Source: Coprinopsis marcescibilis (lineage: Eukaryota > Basidiomycota > Agaricomycetes > Agaricales > Psathyrellaceae). From it: 64,000 nt of DNA. The stretch's first letter is position 1, and every line of letters starts with the position of its first letter. Under the pieces are notes generated by a model that worked only from the letters and a program-made list of their open reading frames with translations, did not search any database and was not told where the DNA came from. Location of the stretch: the NCBI GenBank assembly GCA_004369085.1, contig ML210323.1:1-64000 (forward strand), in the 5' to 3' direction. A program made the position numbers and the translations under genes. Below are positions 19,796 through 32,380 of the stretch, one piece after another.

Positions 19796-20524
19796 TTAGA
19801 TCGAGATTGCCCCCAGCTTTGCCGCCCTGCGGACTTCCCTCCTCTCCATAATCGCCATAATTCCGATTGCCAACAATACGCCAAGCTGAGCGAGTACCAC
19901 GACTGTCTCAACCGCAGTAACCGCGGCAAAGGGCTTGAGCGAGTTTCTCAGCCATTCCATCAACATTGCCTCGTCCCTGGGATCCATGCTCGCGAGTGTA
20001 TCGGCAGGTAGGCCGGTACGGCTCTGGACATTCGCGACCATCTCGGCTGGGAAGGGAACGTACATGAGAGCGAGTACGGGTACGAAGATGGAAAGTCCAG
20101 GGCGCTGGTGGGCAGCGATGAAAACCTCTTGAACAGTGGTCGTTGGTTTGAGTTCTGAGAGCGTCCGGAAGGTGTAGCCGACAACGAATGCTTCGAGGAG
20201 GCCAGTGGCGAGCCACATGAGGGAAAGTATAAACGTAAGGATGATGTGTGGGATGCGGCTGATAGCCAAGAGCTTTTCAGTTGTGACTACATCGGTGGAG
20301 TCGGCGACATCAGACTTCTTGGACAATGCCCTGTGTGTGAGGACGGTGAAGGCGAGGGTGAAGACGAATGTGACCCCGCTGACGAAGCGGGAGAGGCCGA
20401 ACGATGAATATCCGCGGTAGATTGCTGAGATAGCGAGCGTTGTGACGGAAAGAGTGAGGGACGCGTAGAGAAGTCGGAGGATCTTGTTGGCACGAGGAAG
20501 TGGTACACGGTCTAACTTGGACAT
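19796..20524 (-). CDS. Four-TM array protein with extended outer loop (member 11)
   Basis: This is a single-exon ORF of 242 residues from the ATG at 20524. Helices lie at about 15-36, 44-64, 91-117 and 201-227. The motif after TM2 is THRAL rather than THKDF, and TM3 opens SRIPHI. The TM3-TM4 region (118-200) has an additional hydrophobic patch at 143-160 (LSIFVPVLALMYVPF), followed by an acidic stretch around DPRDEAMLMEW; this may be a re-entrant or amphipathic segment. TM4 ends AIMERREVRR. It is the right-hand end of the array. Confidence 0.72.
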   Translation of the reverse strand: MSKLDRVPLPRANKILRLLYASLTLSVTTLAISAIYRGYSSFGLSRFVSGVTFVFTLAFTVLTHRALSKKSDVADSTDVVTTEKLLAISRIPHIILTFILSLMWLATGLLEAFVVGYTFRTLSELKPTTTVQEVFIAAHQRPGLSIFVPVLALMYVPFPAEMVANVQSRTGLPADTLASMDPRDEAMLMEWLRNSLKPFAAVTAVETVVVLAQLGVLLAIGIMAIMERREVRRAAKLGAISI

Positions 20525-22197
20525 GGCGAAGTTGAGCGTGACTTTAAGTAACAGTTCGAGCGTTAAGTCAGTGGTTGATTGGAGGGAAAGAAATAAAGGA
20601 ATTGCGACTGCGGTTGGTTCTAAGCCGTCTTTAGGTACAGCCTGGTTTTATTGCACGCGATCATGATGACCTGACCAGACTTACCCTCTCTTTCCCTGCT
20701 GACCCACTCCGGATGTTGTTCATTGCCAATTCACCTCTTTTGATGACTCCTTTAGAAACCAAAATCATTGATTGACTCACCTTTCACCTAAGTTAGCGGC
20801 TAGGCCGTGTAATTCTCTGTAATGCTTGAGCTTGAGCCTGGACCCAACGATTCATGATATGAAACCCAGGAGAAGAAGTTAGAACAAGAAGAGGAAGAGA
20901 TCATTGAAATTGAGCGTGTCTATCACCATCGTTAGAAGAATGCCTAACGAGAAGTAAATTCACTACTACTACTACCACCAAATCAATATTCCCCGGAGAG
21001 TTCCGAGAGCACTTGGCAAGCCCCTAAGACGCGACTCGGCGCCAAAATTAGTGCTGTGGACCTTACTACGACCTTAGCCGAGCTCAAAGATGACAGCAAC
21101 GAAGGAGAGCTCTCACAACTCAAAGTTGGTAAAACTTGAAAGTGTTACACAGATACAAAGCGGCGGGATGACGACAGAGTCAAGCCTAAATAAAGGCTCC
21201 CGATTTTTTTGCTTCATGAACTGTTCCCTTCCCATCATATATACACCATTCGCCAGTACCCATAGCACCCTGTCAGACACATCCACAGAGACCACTTCAG
21301 GTATGTAAATGGGACGCAGCAATCACCGTCAACACTCGTATCTTCCGGGCCACCATCGCTGTACGACTGTATGATGCCTCGGACGATCGACCGACCAAAC
21401 GCTTTGTAGGACATAATGTTAACTTGATCCTCGGAGCTTGACGGCGTGGGGTCCTTGGAGGCGGTTATCGTGGTCGAGGATAAAGAGGAAGGCAACGTTC
21501 AGCACTGTGAGGTTGCGCTAGATGAACGAGACCACTAAGGCTGTAGAGACTAGGCAAAGAACGTTGAAGCATGACGTTCGAAAGGTAGTAATTGAGATTT
21601 GGAAGCAATTTTCGTACTTAGGGTTCGGCGGGTCCATTTTTAGGATCGCAGAGGTGACTGCGGAGACCCAGTGAGGAGCCGTAGAGGCAATTAATTACAT
21701 GTTGTAATTAACGGAGAAATCAGGTCTAGGGATTGGAACATGGTTTATTCGCGACCCCTGAAGCCGCAAAATGGGGGTTTCCGATTGGGCTGCCTGACAT
21801 GGTATTGAGGTCATCGCAGCACATGGACGCAGAGCAATCACCAGGTTCATATGTGTACGTCGATTGTCCATATGTAGCAATACTTGGTGATGAGGGCACT
21901 ATGACATAAAATTAGGATGGCAATATGTATATATAAGGGAAGGAGACTTGCCCGTTATGCAAACTTGTACAGATTCTCCGAGTCCTTGCTCAAAATCTCG
22001 CCCATCATCGACTCGAGAAGCCCAGCCATCCGAAATCCGCATCCTTTTTGCGCATTCGGACCTTGCCCTGGTAGATGTTGGCAGGACCGAATTGTGCGCA
22101 CGACGGCGAGCCCTCTGTATGAAAGAGACTCATATTATTTCTGTGCGAGTGAGCTACCGAGGACAGTTCCATACGTTCACCGGTTCCGCTCGTAGCT
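20525..22197. other. Intergenic 1.7 kb, right flank of array
   Basis: No gene is supported. A minus-strand open stretch at about 21,113-21,495 in two frames is the most gene-like part, but I recognise no domain. This region separates the membrane-protein array from the repeat A/NLR region. Confidence 0.4.
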
Positions 22198-23695
22198 GTC
22201 GTTAACTGTCTAGTTCCGTGTGGGTAGTGTAGAGTGAGATGAGATGAGATGGTTAAGCATCATGCAATAGACGAACTGCTAACGAGGTCATCGCAGCATT
22301 TTGTTGAATTCGGCGTTGCTGTCAAGAGGTTGGCCAATTCCTGACACGCTAGGTAGCTTTTGTCGACGTTGGCGGGCGTACGGCCAATGGTCAGGAATTA
22401 GCGACTCTATTAGTCATCGATCAGGTTTGTGGATTAGGTTCGTCGTAGCTGTCAGTTGACTGCTCCATTACACACACAGGTAAGTAGTGCTGGTCGTCGT
22501 CGTTGATAGGCAAGCGCAGTGCGGCCGGAGGGGATCAGCCGGTATTCACAGGTATAATGATAGCCGGAATACGCTCCTCACGCTTTCTTCGTGACCACCA
22601 CCACTCTACCCTTATTCTCTTCGAATTCGATTGGTTTTTGGGCTTGAAACATTGGTGGTTTGACCAAGATGTTGAGAATGGCATTGGTAAGAGGACCTAG
22701 TTATGTCGGATGATATTCGCGTGTGCGGGCAGTGGGCCCAGCGCCAACTCTTCGCTCGTCTGCTAGGGGTTTAGCGGATGTATTGGAGGCGCAGACTGAG
22801 CGCTGGGCAATTGGTGCGTCCTTTACTATTCAGTTTGCATTCGACGAGCTCATAACGCGCGTTTTTGTCCAACCAGGCGTACGGGATGTCCCTACCTCGA
22901 ACCCATACTGCATCTATTTGTGAGCGAGAAACCAACTTTACAACATTCGATCATCTGGATACCTTCCTAGTCTTTGTGTATTCCGGAAGTTTGACCATTG
23001 GGAGCCTGGAGTGTGGTCCCTTCCGAGTCTCGACAGCAAAGTCGTACAGAAAGGGACCTTGTGTTCAATTCGCCGTATCCTCCTCCATCGGGCTCCAGAA
23101 AATGTACAGACGTGCTCAGTTGTCGATGCGCTTGGACGGGCCACTGATGGTGCAGGCTTTTGTGGAGCCCTTCAGGTACGCCCGTCGATACTCGCTGTGC
23201 CAGGTTGTGCCTATGTCAAATTCATGTATTTGATCTTAGACTTCAAGATTCCCCAAGCCTATCATGGAATTGAGTTGCATGTATCAGCCAGCAGCAGCAC
23301 GTATAGATGTTACGAACCTCGCGCATCCACGCATGGGTAAGCATCCAAGGATAGCAACAACCAAACCCGGATTCCCTAACCATACAGAAACACCGTTACC
23401 CGTAATTGATGACTTGACCTCGCCTGTGCTTTGGCGGACATTGTGCCAGGAAAAGGAAATCTCCTGCAGTAATCTTTTACAGCCATCTCCTGGTAAACCT
23501 TCGGAGTATCTACTAGGATCATGAGGTGCTCAGCCAAGCGAGGGGAGCAAAGTTTGTTTGCTCGTCACCGCCGCATCAACCAGTAAACTTGGGACGTACG
23601 TGGCTGTGACGAGCGCCAGGGTAAGTCATTCCACAGAATACCGAGGGAGAAAACTAACTACTTTCAGGTTGAGGACGGCGTCTACTCAATGGGTA
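22198..23695. repeat. Repeat A copy 1 (decayed, unrecognised)
   Basis: The same sequence recurs in direct orientation at 61,494-63,130 and, more diverged, at about 29,000-30,100. Shared landmarks include a 'tttttgtccaaccaggcgtacg' block and a 'ccttccgagtctcgaca' block. No copy keeps a long ORF. In this copy a perfect GTAAGT...CTAAC...CAG intron-like segment of 47 nt lies at 23,621-23,667, so the family may descend from a spliced gene. I do not recognise the encoded protein. Confidence 0.65.
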
Positions 23696-23859
23696 GGTGT
23701 AATTGCTCATCCCCACTGACTGTGTCTCCTGTGTGACATTGTATCGGCCCGGGTGTTGCTGTGTGGATGGCCGGTCAGGAATTGGGAAAGTCTATTATGT
23801 TAGTGTTGGTAGATTATGTTTTATTGTAGACTGATACTAACCTGGTTTGAAGTAGGTTG

Positions 23860-24010
23860 CTGGGCGTCGTCCTCGCGTCGAGAGGCAAGAAGTGGACAAA
23901 CTAGCACCGGGTCGATAGCTGGCGGCATGGTGCTGCATCGACCACCAGTGCCATCTTTACCTTTCACTTCGAATTCAATTGGTGTTGGCCTTGATGCTTC
24001 TCTGAGTAGT
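23860..24010. repeat. Repeat A fragment
   Basis: A short partial copy of the repeat A block that also occurs at about 29,255-29,380, recognisable by 'gtcgtcctcgcgtcgagagg' and 'cgaattcaattggt'. It lies between repeat A copy 1 and the upstream region of NLR copy 1. Confidence 0.5.
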
Positions 24011-24385
24011 ATCAGATAGTTTCGCTGCTATGTAGCTTTAAGAAGAACAGCCTGATAACTTTGCTATGCACGGATAAAGAAGAATCCTGTCCTCTGGAAT
24101 CTGGAGTCTGGAGGCTGGCCATCATTTATGCGCGCGAATGCTGGATTATATCATCCAAACACCAGCTCTCGCCTCTTGGACGACGGCCAGCGCCTTTACA
24201 CTATATTCAGGGCTGTGAATGCTATCCTCCTGCTTTGGAAGTGTTACTGAGATTCAACATTTATTTCCCGACTTATAAGGCCCGCAGACTGATTCAAGGC
24301 TGTGAACGTGCTGTTAAAAGTTCAGAATACAAATGCGCAGTTGTTTACATCTCCTCCCTTCTTGTACATTCATTAACCCCATCTC

Positions 24386-27300
24386 ATGGATATGAATCCT
24401 GACCACAGTGCGACAGGCAGAGACTGGCTAGCTCACCAGGTACGTGTTGCACCTCACCTGTTAGGTTGACCGTTCTCAGAGTTAAGGATAGGGGGCATCG
24501 TCGTGGACCGTGCCCAAGCGAGGACGGTCTCCATGCGATATTTATGATACTTCTGACAGAGGCGAGTGCATGGGGGTGAAAAAGTCAAGGTTGGATCCAG
24601 CCGAAGCGTCTCGAGCGTTCCCAGGTGGCTCGAATGACCTTCAGAATTGGGAAGGTTCGTCTCGTTCGCTGTTGTTGCCCTACTGGCCCGCTGATCTATG
24701 GGTTAGAGTGGGATCAGGCTCCACAAATGTTCCAGCAAGCTCAGAACTTCACAATCCAAGGGGATTTAACGTTCAAGGACGTCCAAGGGCACGTTGATGC
24801 GACATATCTTGCCACGACGCGGTCATCCCTCTCCACTACTGCGGCCGAATTCCAGTACCAGCAGAGCTACATTCCATCCCCTTCACTTGACTACCCTATT
24901 CCAGGGCAAAGCTACAACGATCCACATGCCTTGACAGCTATCGGAGAGGGGCAAGCGGGACCAACCTCATCCTCCGAGTCGTCTCTAGCGGGAGCTATAG
25001 GCGATGCTCGGGACCTTCACAACAACATTTCAGTCAACATACCCGCCAGTCACGGTACTACAAGGTCAAACTATAACCATCACGCCTTCGATCAGGTCGT
25101 CACTGGGAATTCTACGTACCGACCGGGGTCTTCCTCAAATAGTGGTGGGCCCGTTTCTTGTCAGGTTTACCAGTGGTGTCTAACTATACTATGTAGGCGT
25201 TTCTGTGATTGCGAATCCAGTCCCTGGGCGCTCGACACATTCATTCCAAGGAGCAAGCAATCTCGATTTCAGCGGGACATCCACATTCATCAACGCCCAA
25301 TCGTACACGAGCAACACATTTGTAACCCCTAGTACCGCAACGTCAGGTCAGATACTCCCGAGTACTCTCAATGTAGCATGTGCACGTATCTTAATGACGA
25401 TCTCATAGACGTTGCAGTGGTTGCGGAAGCCCTCAGTATCATCAACTTCCGGAATTTCTTGGTCGACCATCTTCGCAAAAGGGTCGGAAAGACCGGACGG
25501 TGGGTTATCTCAGAGCCAAAGTTTTCCAAGTGGAGGCAGGGACCTCGCGGGATCCTATGGGGTACTGGCATGCGTACGTACCCCTGCATCCGTACAGTCC
25601 TAGAATACCATGGCTAACGCACCATGTCTGCACAGCTGGCGCAGGAAAGACGATCTTAGCGTAGGTCATGTTTTGGCTCACCCTTGAGGGGTCTAACATT
25701 GTTGCAGGTCCATAATCATCGAATACCTCATGGAACTTGCAAAAAGCAATCAGCGAATATGTGTTGCCTTTGCCTTCTCCCGTTACACCGACCCTTTGAC
25801 CGTTGAGGAGATTCTTGCGGGCCTTCTCCGCCAGATTCTAGAAGACCATCCGCAGACCATCGTGTACATCCAACGCATGCACGATCACCATTCTATTCGC
25901 AAAACCCGCCCATCGAAACAAGAGTTGATCGGTGTTCTCGAGGCGATATTCACCTCCAATCTCTTTGACCAGAGGTTTTGCTCACTGGACGGCTTGGACG
26001 AAGCCAAATCAATCACCCAGTTTGAGCTTCTTGAGGCCCTTTCCCAACTACCCGTCAACCTCCTCATCACCTCACGCCCATTGCATCTCCTCGAAGGCAA
26101 TATTCCAACGGCGGACCATTTCAGCATAATTCTCCAGGATGCGGACATTGAACGTCTTATTGAAGAGAGGGTTCGCCAGATTCCAACCCTTGCATCCCTC
26201 CTTGCGCGAGACGAATTCAAGAAATGGGTTGTGAAAACAGTCGTTGAAAAATCCTCTGGCATGTAAGTTGTGCGCTGAAACTCTCATTCTGTTTCTAATG
26301 CCTCGACAGGTTTCTCGTTGCGTCTTTACAACTGGACTCACTTGTAGAGTGCGTTGACATTCGAGAATTGCGTCAAGCAGTGGAGACACTACCAGTCGGT
26401 GTGGAAGCCATGTACCAAGCAACCATGTTGCGGGTAGAGGCGCACAGGCAAGCTGCAAAGGCCAAACATGCTCTTACGTGGTTGGTGCATGCACTCGAGT
26501 CCCTGACAATGGACGGCCTCCGATACGCCATCGCGGTAGATCGTGAGACTTTCGAGTTCGAACCTGAACTTCTCATTAACGGCGGGACCCTTCTTTCCTT
26601 GTGCTGCGGCCTGGTCACCTATGAGCCTGAGAGTGATTTGGTTCGGCTCGTTCGTAAGTGTGCTTTGGCATTTTTCGCAGTTCAACACATTAACCACGTT
26701 GCGTAGACTACACGGCCAAGGACTTTCTCGAGCCCTACTTAAAACACGAGGACCCTGACCCCCATGCAATGATTGCTTCTACGTGTGCTACACGTCTGTT
26801 GCAATTCAATCTCAACGATGTTCCAGTGGATATGGCGGCCCACATTAAGAATGACGGCTACCGCCTTGATAACTTCCTCTACGAAGACCCCTTTCTGCCA
26901 TACTCATTCCATCAATGGGCAAAGCATTCAAATTTCTCTGCTGCACTTCCAGCACCAGCTCGGGACCTTATACTCCGGTCCTCCAGCTTTCCGATATGTA
27001 CCGAAGATCAATACTTCATTTGCTTGGGGACCTCGGTGCACGTAGCGGCGGCCTACAACTTCCACCCACTACTTGAAGAATGGTTCCATCCCAGCCGCCA
27101 CCCTGCTGACAAAGTTCAATCACAACTCCTACCCATGTATCCCCAAGGTGTTGATATTAACACGGACGCGTCGGATGGATCGACAGCTCTCGCAATTGCA
27201 GCATATTGCGGCCACGTTGACACCGTTAAGCTCCTCCTCACTGTTGAAGGAATTGACGTGGAGGCTTGTGGCACCTGTGAGCCTGGACGGAAGCCTCTGG

Positions 27301-27872
27301 TCCGAGCAGCCACAGCGGGACACCTGGACATTGTGGAGATGCTGCTTGCAGTCGTTGGCATGGACCACACAAGCGCTGGCCTCGGGTCCTCGGCTCTTAT
27401 ATCGGCCTCGTGCGGTGGCCATGTTGAAGTTGTCAGCACACTTCTTCGCTTCAAAATTGCATACATCGAGAAATTCAGCCAAGGCGACCCTAGCGAGGAA
27501 GTGAGCTTGATTAGGGAATGTGGGGAGGCGCTAGTTCTTGCAGCAAGGAATAAATACCAGGACACCATAAAAACAATACTTGGTGTGAAAGGCATCAACG
27601 TCAACTACCACTCACCAATGTATGGCAGGACGGCCTTAATGTTTGCATCGATGCAGGGCCCAAAAAGTACTGTCGAGATTCTTCTTAGATGCAAAGACAT
27701 TGCCATTGATCATCCATCTCCGACTGGGATAACGGCGTTGGCTTGCGCATTGAAATCAGGTCAACACAATATTGCAGAGCTGCTCCGTTTGCATGGTGCA
27801 GAAGAGCCTTCTGCAGATGTTTTTAGGAGCTATATTCACAATCACTCGGTTAAACCATGGGATATTACATAG
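24386..27872 (+). CDS. NACHT-ankyrin NLR-like protein, copy 1 (N-terminal frame breaks)
   Basis: Exons I can place: 24,386-24,439 (18 codons, matched in copy 2); a long exon from 24,480 or 24,492 to about 25,152; about 25,197-25,573; 25,636-25,660; 25,708-26,262; 26,310-26,653; 26,707-27,872. The last four introns are 62, 47, 47 and 53 nt. The product has a Ser/Gly-rich N-part with GASNLDFSGTSTFINA (typical of Agaricomycete nwd2-like proteins), Walker A GMPGAGKT split by an intron, Walker B LDGLDE, an LLITSRP sensor, a winged-helix end LVHYTAKDF, and about seven ankyrin repeats. Such NTPases are thought to act in non-self recognition and programmed cell death. From 25,573 on the gene looks intact. 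Before that, the frame changes at about 24,680 and 25,340 relative to copy 2, so it is either misread by me, alternatively spliced, or partly decayed. Confidence 0.7.
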
Positions 27873-28833
27873 CTGTGAAGTTATATATATATTAGGATAG
27901 CCGAAATACGGGCAACCTCGACATCCCATCCTCCGAACAACGGATCCCTAAAGTGTTGCTCGACAATCAGTCCCCTTAGCAAGACACCCATGACGGCTGC
28001 GTGCACCCAAGCTGTCGCGGTGGTGCATGTCGTCAACTCGCAGCAGCGGTCAGAGCCATGTTACGACTGGTGAAGGACGCTGTTGCATATGGGGGGTTAT
28101 CAGTCTGGATGTGAATGCGCCGATGAGCGTCGGATTAGGCGGTAGAGTCCAAGCGGGTGTGGCCAAGGAAGTGCTAAACGACGGAGATTGTGGTGCAGAT
28201 GCCAGGTATTATCCTGGGGTCGCCACTGTGCGTACCCGAGGCTCTCTATCCCATAGGACGTAGCGCTGTCCCGGGAGATTGTCGATGAATCAAATACGAT
28301 TGGTTATGGCTCGATTGTCAGACCTGCCTGTCAGGAGTGGTAGCAGGCTATGCGGCGTAAGCAAATTCAGTACACATTGACATCCCTATCACTATCCTCT
28401 ACTTCGCGTGTTCATGATCATGTTCAGGCAGAGCCCCTATTCCCAGTTCCAATCCAATGACGTCCGAGTCACTGCTTAAGCGCATTGAGCACACCGCGAC
28501 CAAGATAGAACGAACCGAGGGTCTCGAAGGCGGGGTACTGGCGACCGCCGACTACTGGGGTACGATCTAAAATACTGGGAGGATCGATTCCTGAGATCCG
28601 AGAGGTGGGGTAGAATAGAGACTGGGCGGGTCGAGCAACGACTCGATTTTGCTCGTGGAATCCAGAGAGGGTAACAAATGCATGCTCAGGAGCTGGCATG
28701 TTTCAGGTGACACAGTTAGCGGTATATCCATGGCACTGGGTGTGAGCGAGCAGCACCGAGCGTTTCGAACCCAGAGCAGTACCAGGGCGACACGGCGAAA
28801 CGTAGTGTTTGTTGATTGAGGTGGCTGCCGTAT
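27873..28833. other. Intergenic, no supported gene
   Basis: This is the 3' flank of NLR copy 1. A minus-strand open stretch at 28,469-28,699 has no recognisable domain. Confidence 0.4.
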
Positions 28834-30100
28834 TCGTGCATGGGTGATATCAGTGGGTCGAAACTTGTGCCATAGAACCCTGCTAAAGAGGGACCCCTTG
28901 GTTCAGATGAGGGCGAGCTATAGGTGGATAAAACCATGAATTAATTTTGCGTGGGTTTAAAACGAGGAGAACACACCCAGAACAGTGCCATATGTCTGCC
29001 GATTTGTTCGCTACTGCCATAACCCGTCTTGTAGAGGGTGAAATGGCTGGTTATCCCGATACAGACACCATGCTATTGAGGCCCTTGCAGAACGTCGTCG
29101 ACTTGGACGGTGCTTTCAAGGTCAGGTCATCCATCTGCTGGTAAGCTTTTTGTCGACGCCGGTGTTAGCAGCTGGCCAGATATTTGTAAAGGCTAATGGG
29201 GTATGTAGTAAGCTTTGTCGTCGACAAACTAGTACGCTGGCGGTCACCATTGTGGTCGTCGTCGTCGAGAGGCAAGGAAGGATGAGACCAGCGCCGGTAT
29301 TCACATGCCTGGTAGCCGGAAAATCCGGCTTCTTTCGCCTTTCTTCCTGACCACCACCATCTACCGCTTTGGATTCAATTCAATCGATTTTGGGCTTGAA
29401 ATCCTTGTGTTTGGCTGAAGACGTTGAGAATAGTGTTGGTAAGACACTGGTTATCCTGCAATGCCTGCTTTCGTACGGTGTCCGCGTGTGCGTGGCACAA
29501 ACCCAGCCATTGGAAATGGCTAGAGTCTAGACTGCTGAACGATCTAGCGGACACCTTGGAGGTGCTTAGATAGCCCTGAGCATTATATATGGTTTTGAAT
29601 TGCTCGAACTGCATACGAAAAGCTCAGCAAGTGCATTTTTGTCCAACCAGGCGTACGCGATGTCCTGGTATCAAACCCGAACTGCAGCCTTTATTTCTCA
29701 GCACGCAACACCAATGTAACATTTACCGACGACTGAGTCAACTGTCTGGATGCCGTCTGGTCTACGTTTTGGTTTTTATGGACCCCGCAAGCTTGACCAA
29801 CAGCTCGTCATCGGGAATGAGAACCCCTGTTGATAGCAAATTACGGACGAAGAAGGGGAAAGGCAGCGTCGATCCGCCTGCCGTCTGCCTAACTATTCTC
29901 ATCGCTGACTGCCCTTTGCTCGAAATGTCCATTCAGCGACATCGACATCAACCGCAGATCCCGCCACGCACGCTGTCGATCCACCGTGTTCCATCGTCCG
30001 GCGTCTATGTCACAATTGTCGCCGCACTAGGAACAGGCCACTGGAGAAGCGGGTTACATCGTTACGGGTATTGGCTGCTGGTCAAGCCTTTTGAGGCCCT
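28834..30100. repeat. Repeat A copy 2 (most diverged)
   Basis: The first 110 bp match 61,219-61,330 (a 'ttggttcrga.ga.gg' block), and about 29,140-30,080 matches 22,370-23,170 and 61,600-62,580 in the same order and orientation. It ends near 'aacaggccactggag', the site where the composite insertion interrupts another copy at 30,880. No intact ORF is present. Confidence 0.55.
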
Positions 30101-30878
30101 TATAGCGCCAAGCGAGTCCGTCGATTACTCGTGCACGAAAATGCTTTTGGTTTTCACCTCCACACTTCGAAGCTTTCCTTGCAATCGAGTATCAATCAAT
30201 CAACAACTCGTATGGATCTCACAACTCTCAACGTGCTCGTGTCTTCACATCCCGATAAGCCTTCACGCTATGTGTGTTGGCGGTTCATTGGGCCTGAAAG
30301 CCCATGTAGTGCTTCCCATGATCCATCTTCTGCGCCCAAGTTGCGCAGTTGTGCTAATATTTTATAGCCCATTCTGGGAGGTCACTGTTGAAAGCCATTG
30401 AGCGCAGCTAATGCGCAGGCAAACAGGAGGCCAATGTATACGACTTGAGAGGACATATTTACCTGGTAGTAACAAGTAGTTAAGAGTTGCTAAATAGCAG
30501 TAGCTAGTGGTAGTTAAGAGGCAAGAGTTATCATTCGTATAGGGCTAAACTACAGCCCTTATATACCTATTCTACAAGCGTATTAGTAAGTAAGTTACAT
30601 GCTACATGTGATAAGTAAATGTATTAATAGACATTGCTAGAATGTTCCAGCATAAGGTATGAGTAATGATGACGCAAGTGGATGCGTCATGGTTTGTGAT
30701 ACTTTAGTCAAGTATATGACATCAGGATATTCACTTGGTCACGTATCTGACATAAGTGTAGTCGATCATTCTAAGTTCAACAGTCACTGCCATATCAAGC
30801 GACAATCTCAAAACATATGAGGTTGCAAAGAGCGTCAGGGTAAGTAACTCGACAGATAGGTGAAGCATAACAGGCCAC
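30101..30878. other. AT-rich spacer left of the transposon nest
   Basis: No gene is seen. From about 30,400 base composition shifts to AT-rich with few CpG. The last 14 bases before the TIR (30,869-30,882) match the uninterrupted repeat A copy at 62,517-62,530. Confidence 0.45.
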
Positions 30879-31498
30879 TTACAGTGTTTTGCATAATGAC
30901 TTGCACAACAAAATTCTATCACTGCAGCAGGTGCCCTATTTGGGATTCATCACAATGTAGCCAGAACCCTTTACAGAACCTAAAATTTTAAAACAGGCAT
31001 TCTGAACGGCTGAAAATGATAAATTATGAATGGCTGGAAATTCGAACGATATATAATGTTTTAGAATCTTGTTGTGGGAACTGAAATTTAACGTTCTTTC
31101 AATTCTTTTAATACCGCCAAAAGTATCCCCAAACATTTACTATTGCGCTGGTTTTTGAGTTGCAAAAATGAAATGTTTTGAGGGGGTATTTAGAATCCCC
31201 AAAATGCAGCCTAAGAGGGTTCATTTTGATCGTGTTGAAACGAAACATCGTCAAATAACATCCTTGCATACCCAAAGCCTCTTGAAAATGTTTCATTTTA
31301 AAAATGAGTTTTCAAGACCCAAACAAGACAAAAAAACTTCAAGTTCCACCATGCCCAGAATCTGTAGCATGCTCAGCAGGCACCTAAGCACACTGCGGGT
31401 CTACCTTAGGGTAATGTCCGTCCATGGGAAGCCAAAGTCACACGCTGGAATTAAGACAGGGAAAGGGATATATTGGTAAGTTACAGCGCCGCGCACTA

Positions 31499-32380
31499 CT
31501 AAACATCCAAGGAGTCAGATTCGGCACCGAGTTCAGCCCCCTCTGTTTTGATAAATTTGAAATACCCATCAGGGATGGCAGAGAATGGCTCCACGTGTGA
31601 GAGATCTGTTGCTTGGGACTTGACTTGTTCAGTATCAACTGCCAAAGTCAGAATTTCAGTCTGCAAGGGCTTCCCCATGGGTTCGATTGATCTCAAGGGC
31701 ATGGTGGTAATCGTCAAAACATAGACCACGGTAGTTGGGCTGCGAGGAGCTTTGTTGCGCAAAACATTTGGTAAAGAACTTTTAAGCACATCAATGACCT
31801 TGGCTGAAGTCAACGAGTTTGGGCATGGAAAGAGTATAAGTATATACACACCTGTGTCGTGGCATCTGGCCACTGGGTTATCGTCATTGAGAACATTGCA
31901 AACAGTACCAGGGTGTTGAACAACCCTTGGAATGAGAAGAGGCTAACATGGGCAAAGGCGGCAGATTCAATGTCTTGTGGGATCTGGCGGATGTTACAAA
32001 GATGTTTGCAATGTAATGCCAATGACGCACCTTCTTTCTCCAAATACGGATGTTGAATCTCTTTGCACCAGCCCCACTCGCAATCAAGTGGCTGGAGGGG
32101 TAGGATTGGGCCTGTGCCAGGTTGGCATTGCATTAGAGTGTTTGGAAGCCTTAACTCACAGCAACAACTCATACATTGTCTAGGGGAGGTGGAATCAGTC
32201 TGGGTTGCCAAAAGTGGGATCCAAAATTTTACCATGTCTAAGGATCTCTTTCGGAGAAGACGAAGAAAGATTGTAGATGTAGATTGCTCCATACAGTGCT
32301 GGGCATGCCACTGCTGATCCATTCTCAACAAACACGGCATCCTTGGCCTTGTTTAACTTCCCAGGGAGCAAGAATGACAA
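31499..32380 (-). pseudogene. Unrecognised minus-strand coding remnant inside CACTA-like element
   Basis: A chain of overlapping minus-strand open frames (about 60, 176 and 124 codons) suggests an eroded or spliced gene. Segments such as VFVENGSAVACPALYG and PDGYFKFIKTEGAELGAESD look like genuine protein, but I recognise no domain. It is oriented against the transposase, as an accessory gene or captured host gene might be. Confidence 0.35.

Noticed and set aside
21113..21495. Possible short minus-strand gene right of the array
   Set aside because: Two overlapping frames with no recognisable domain, and no clear splice model joins them.
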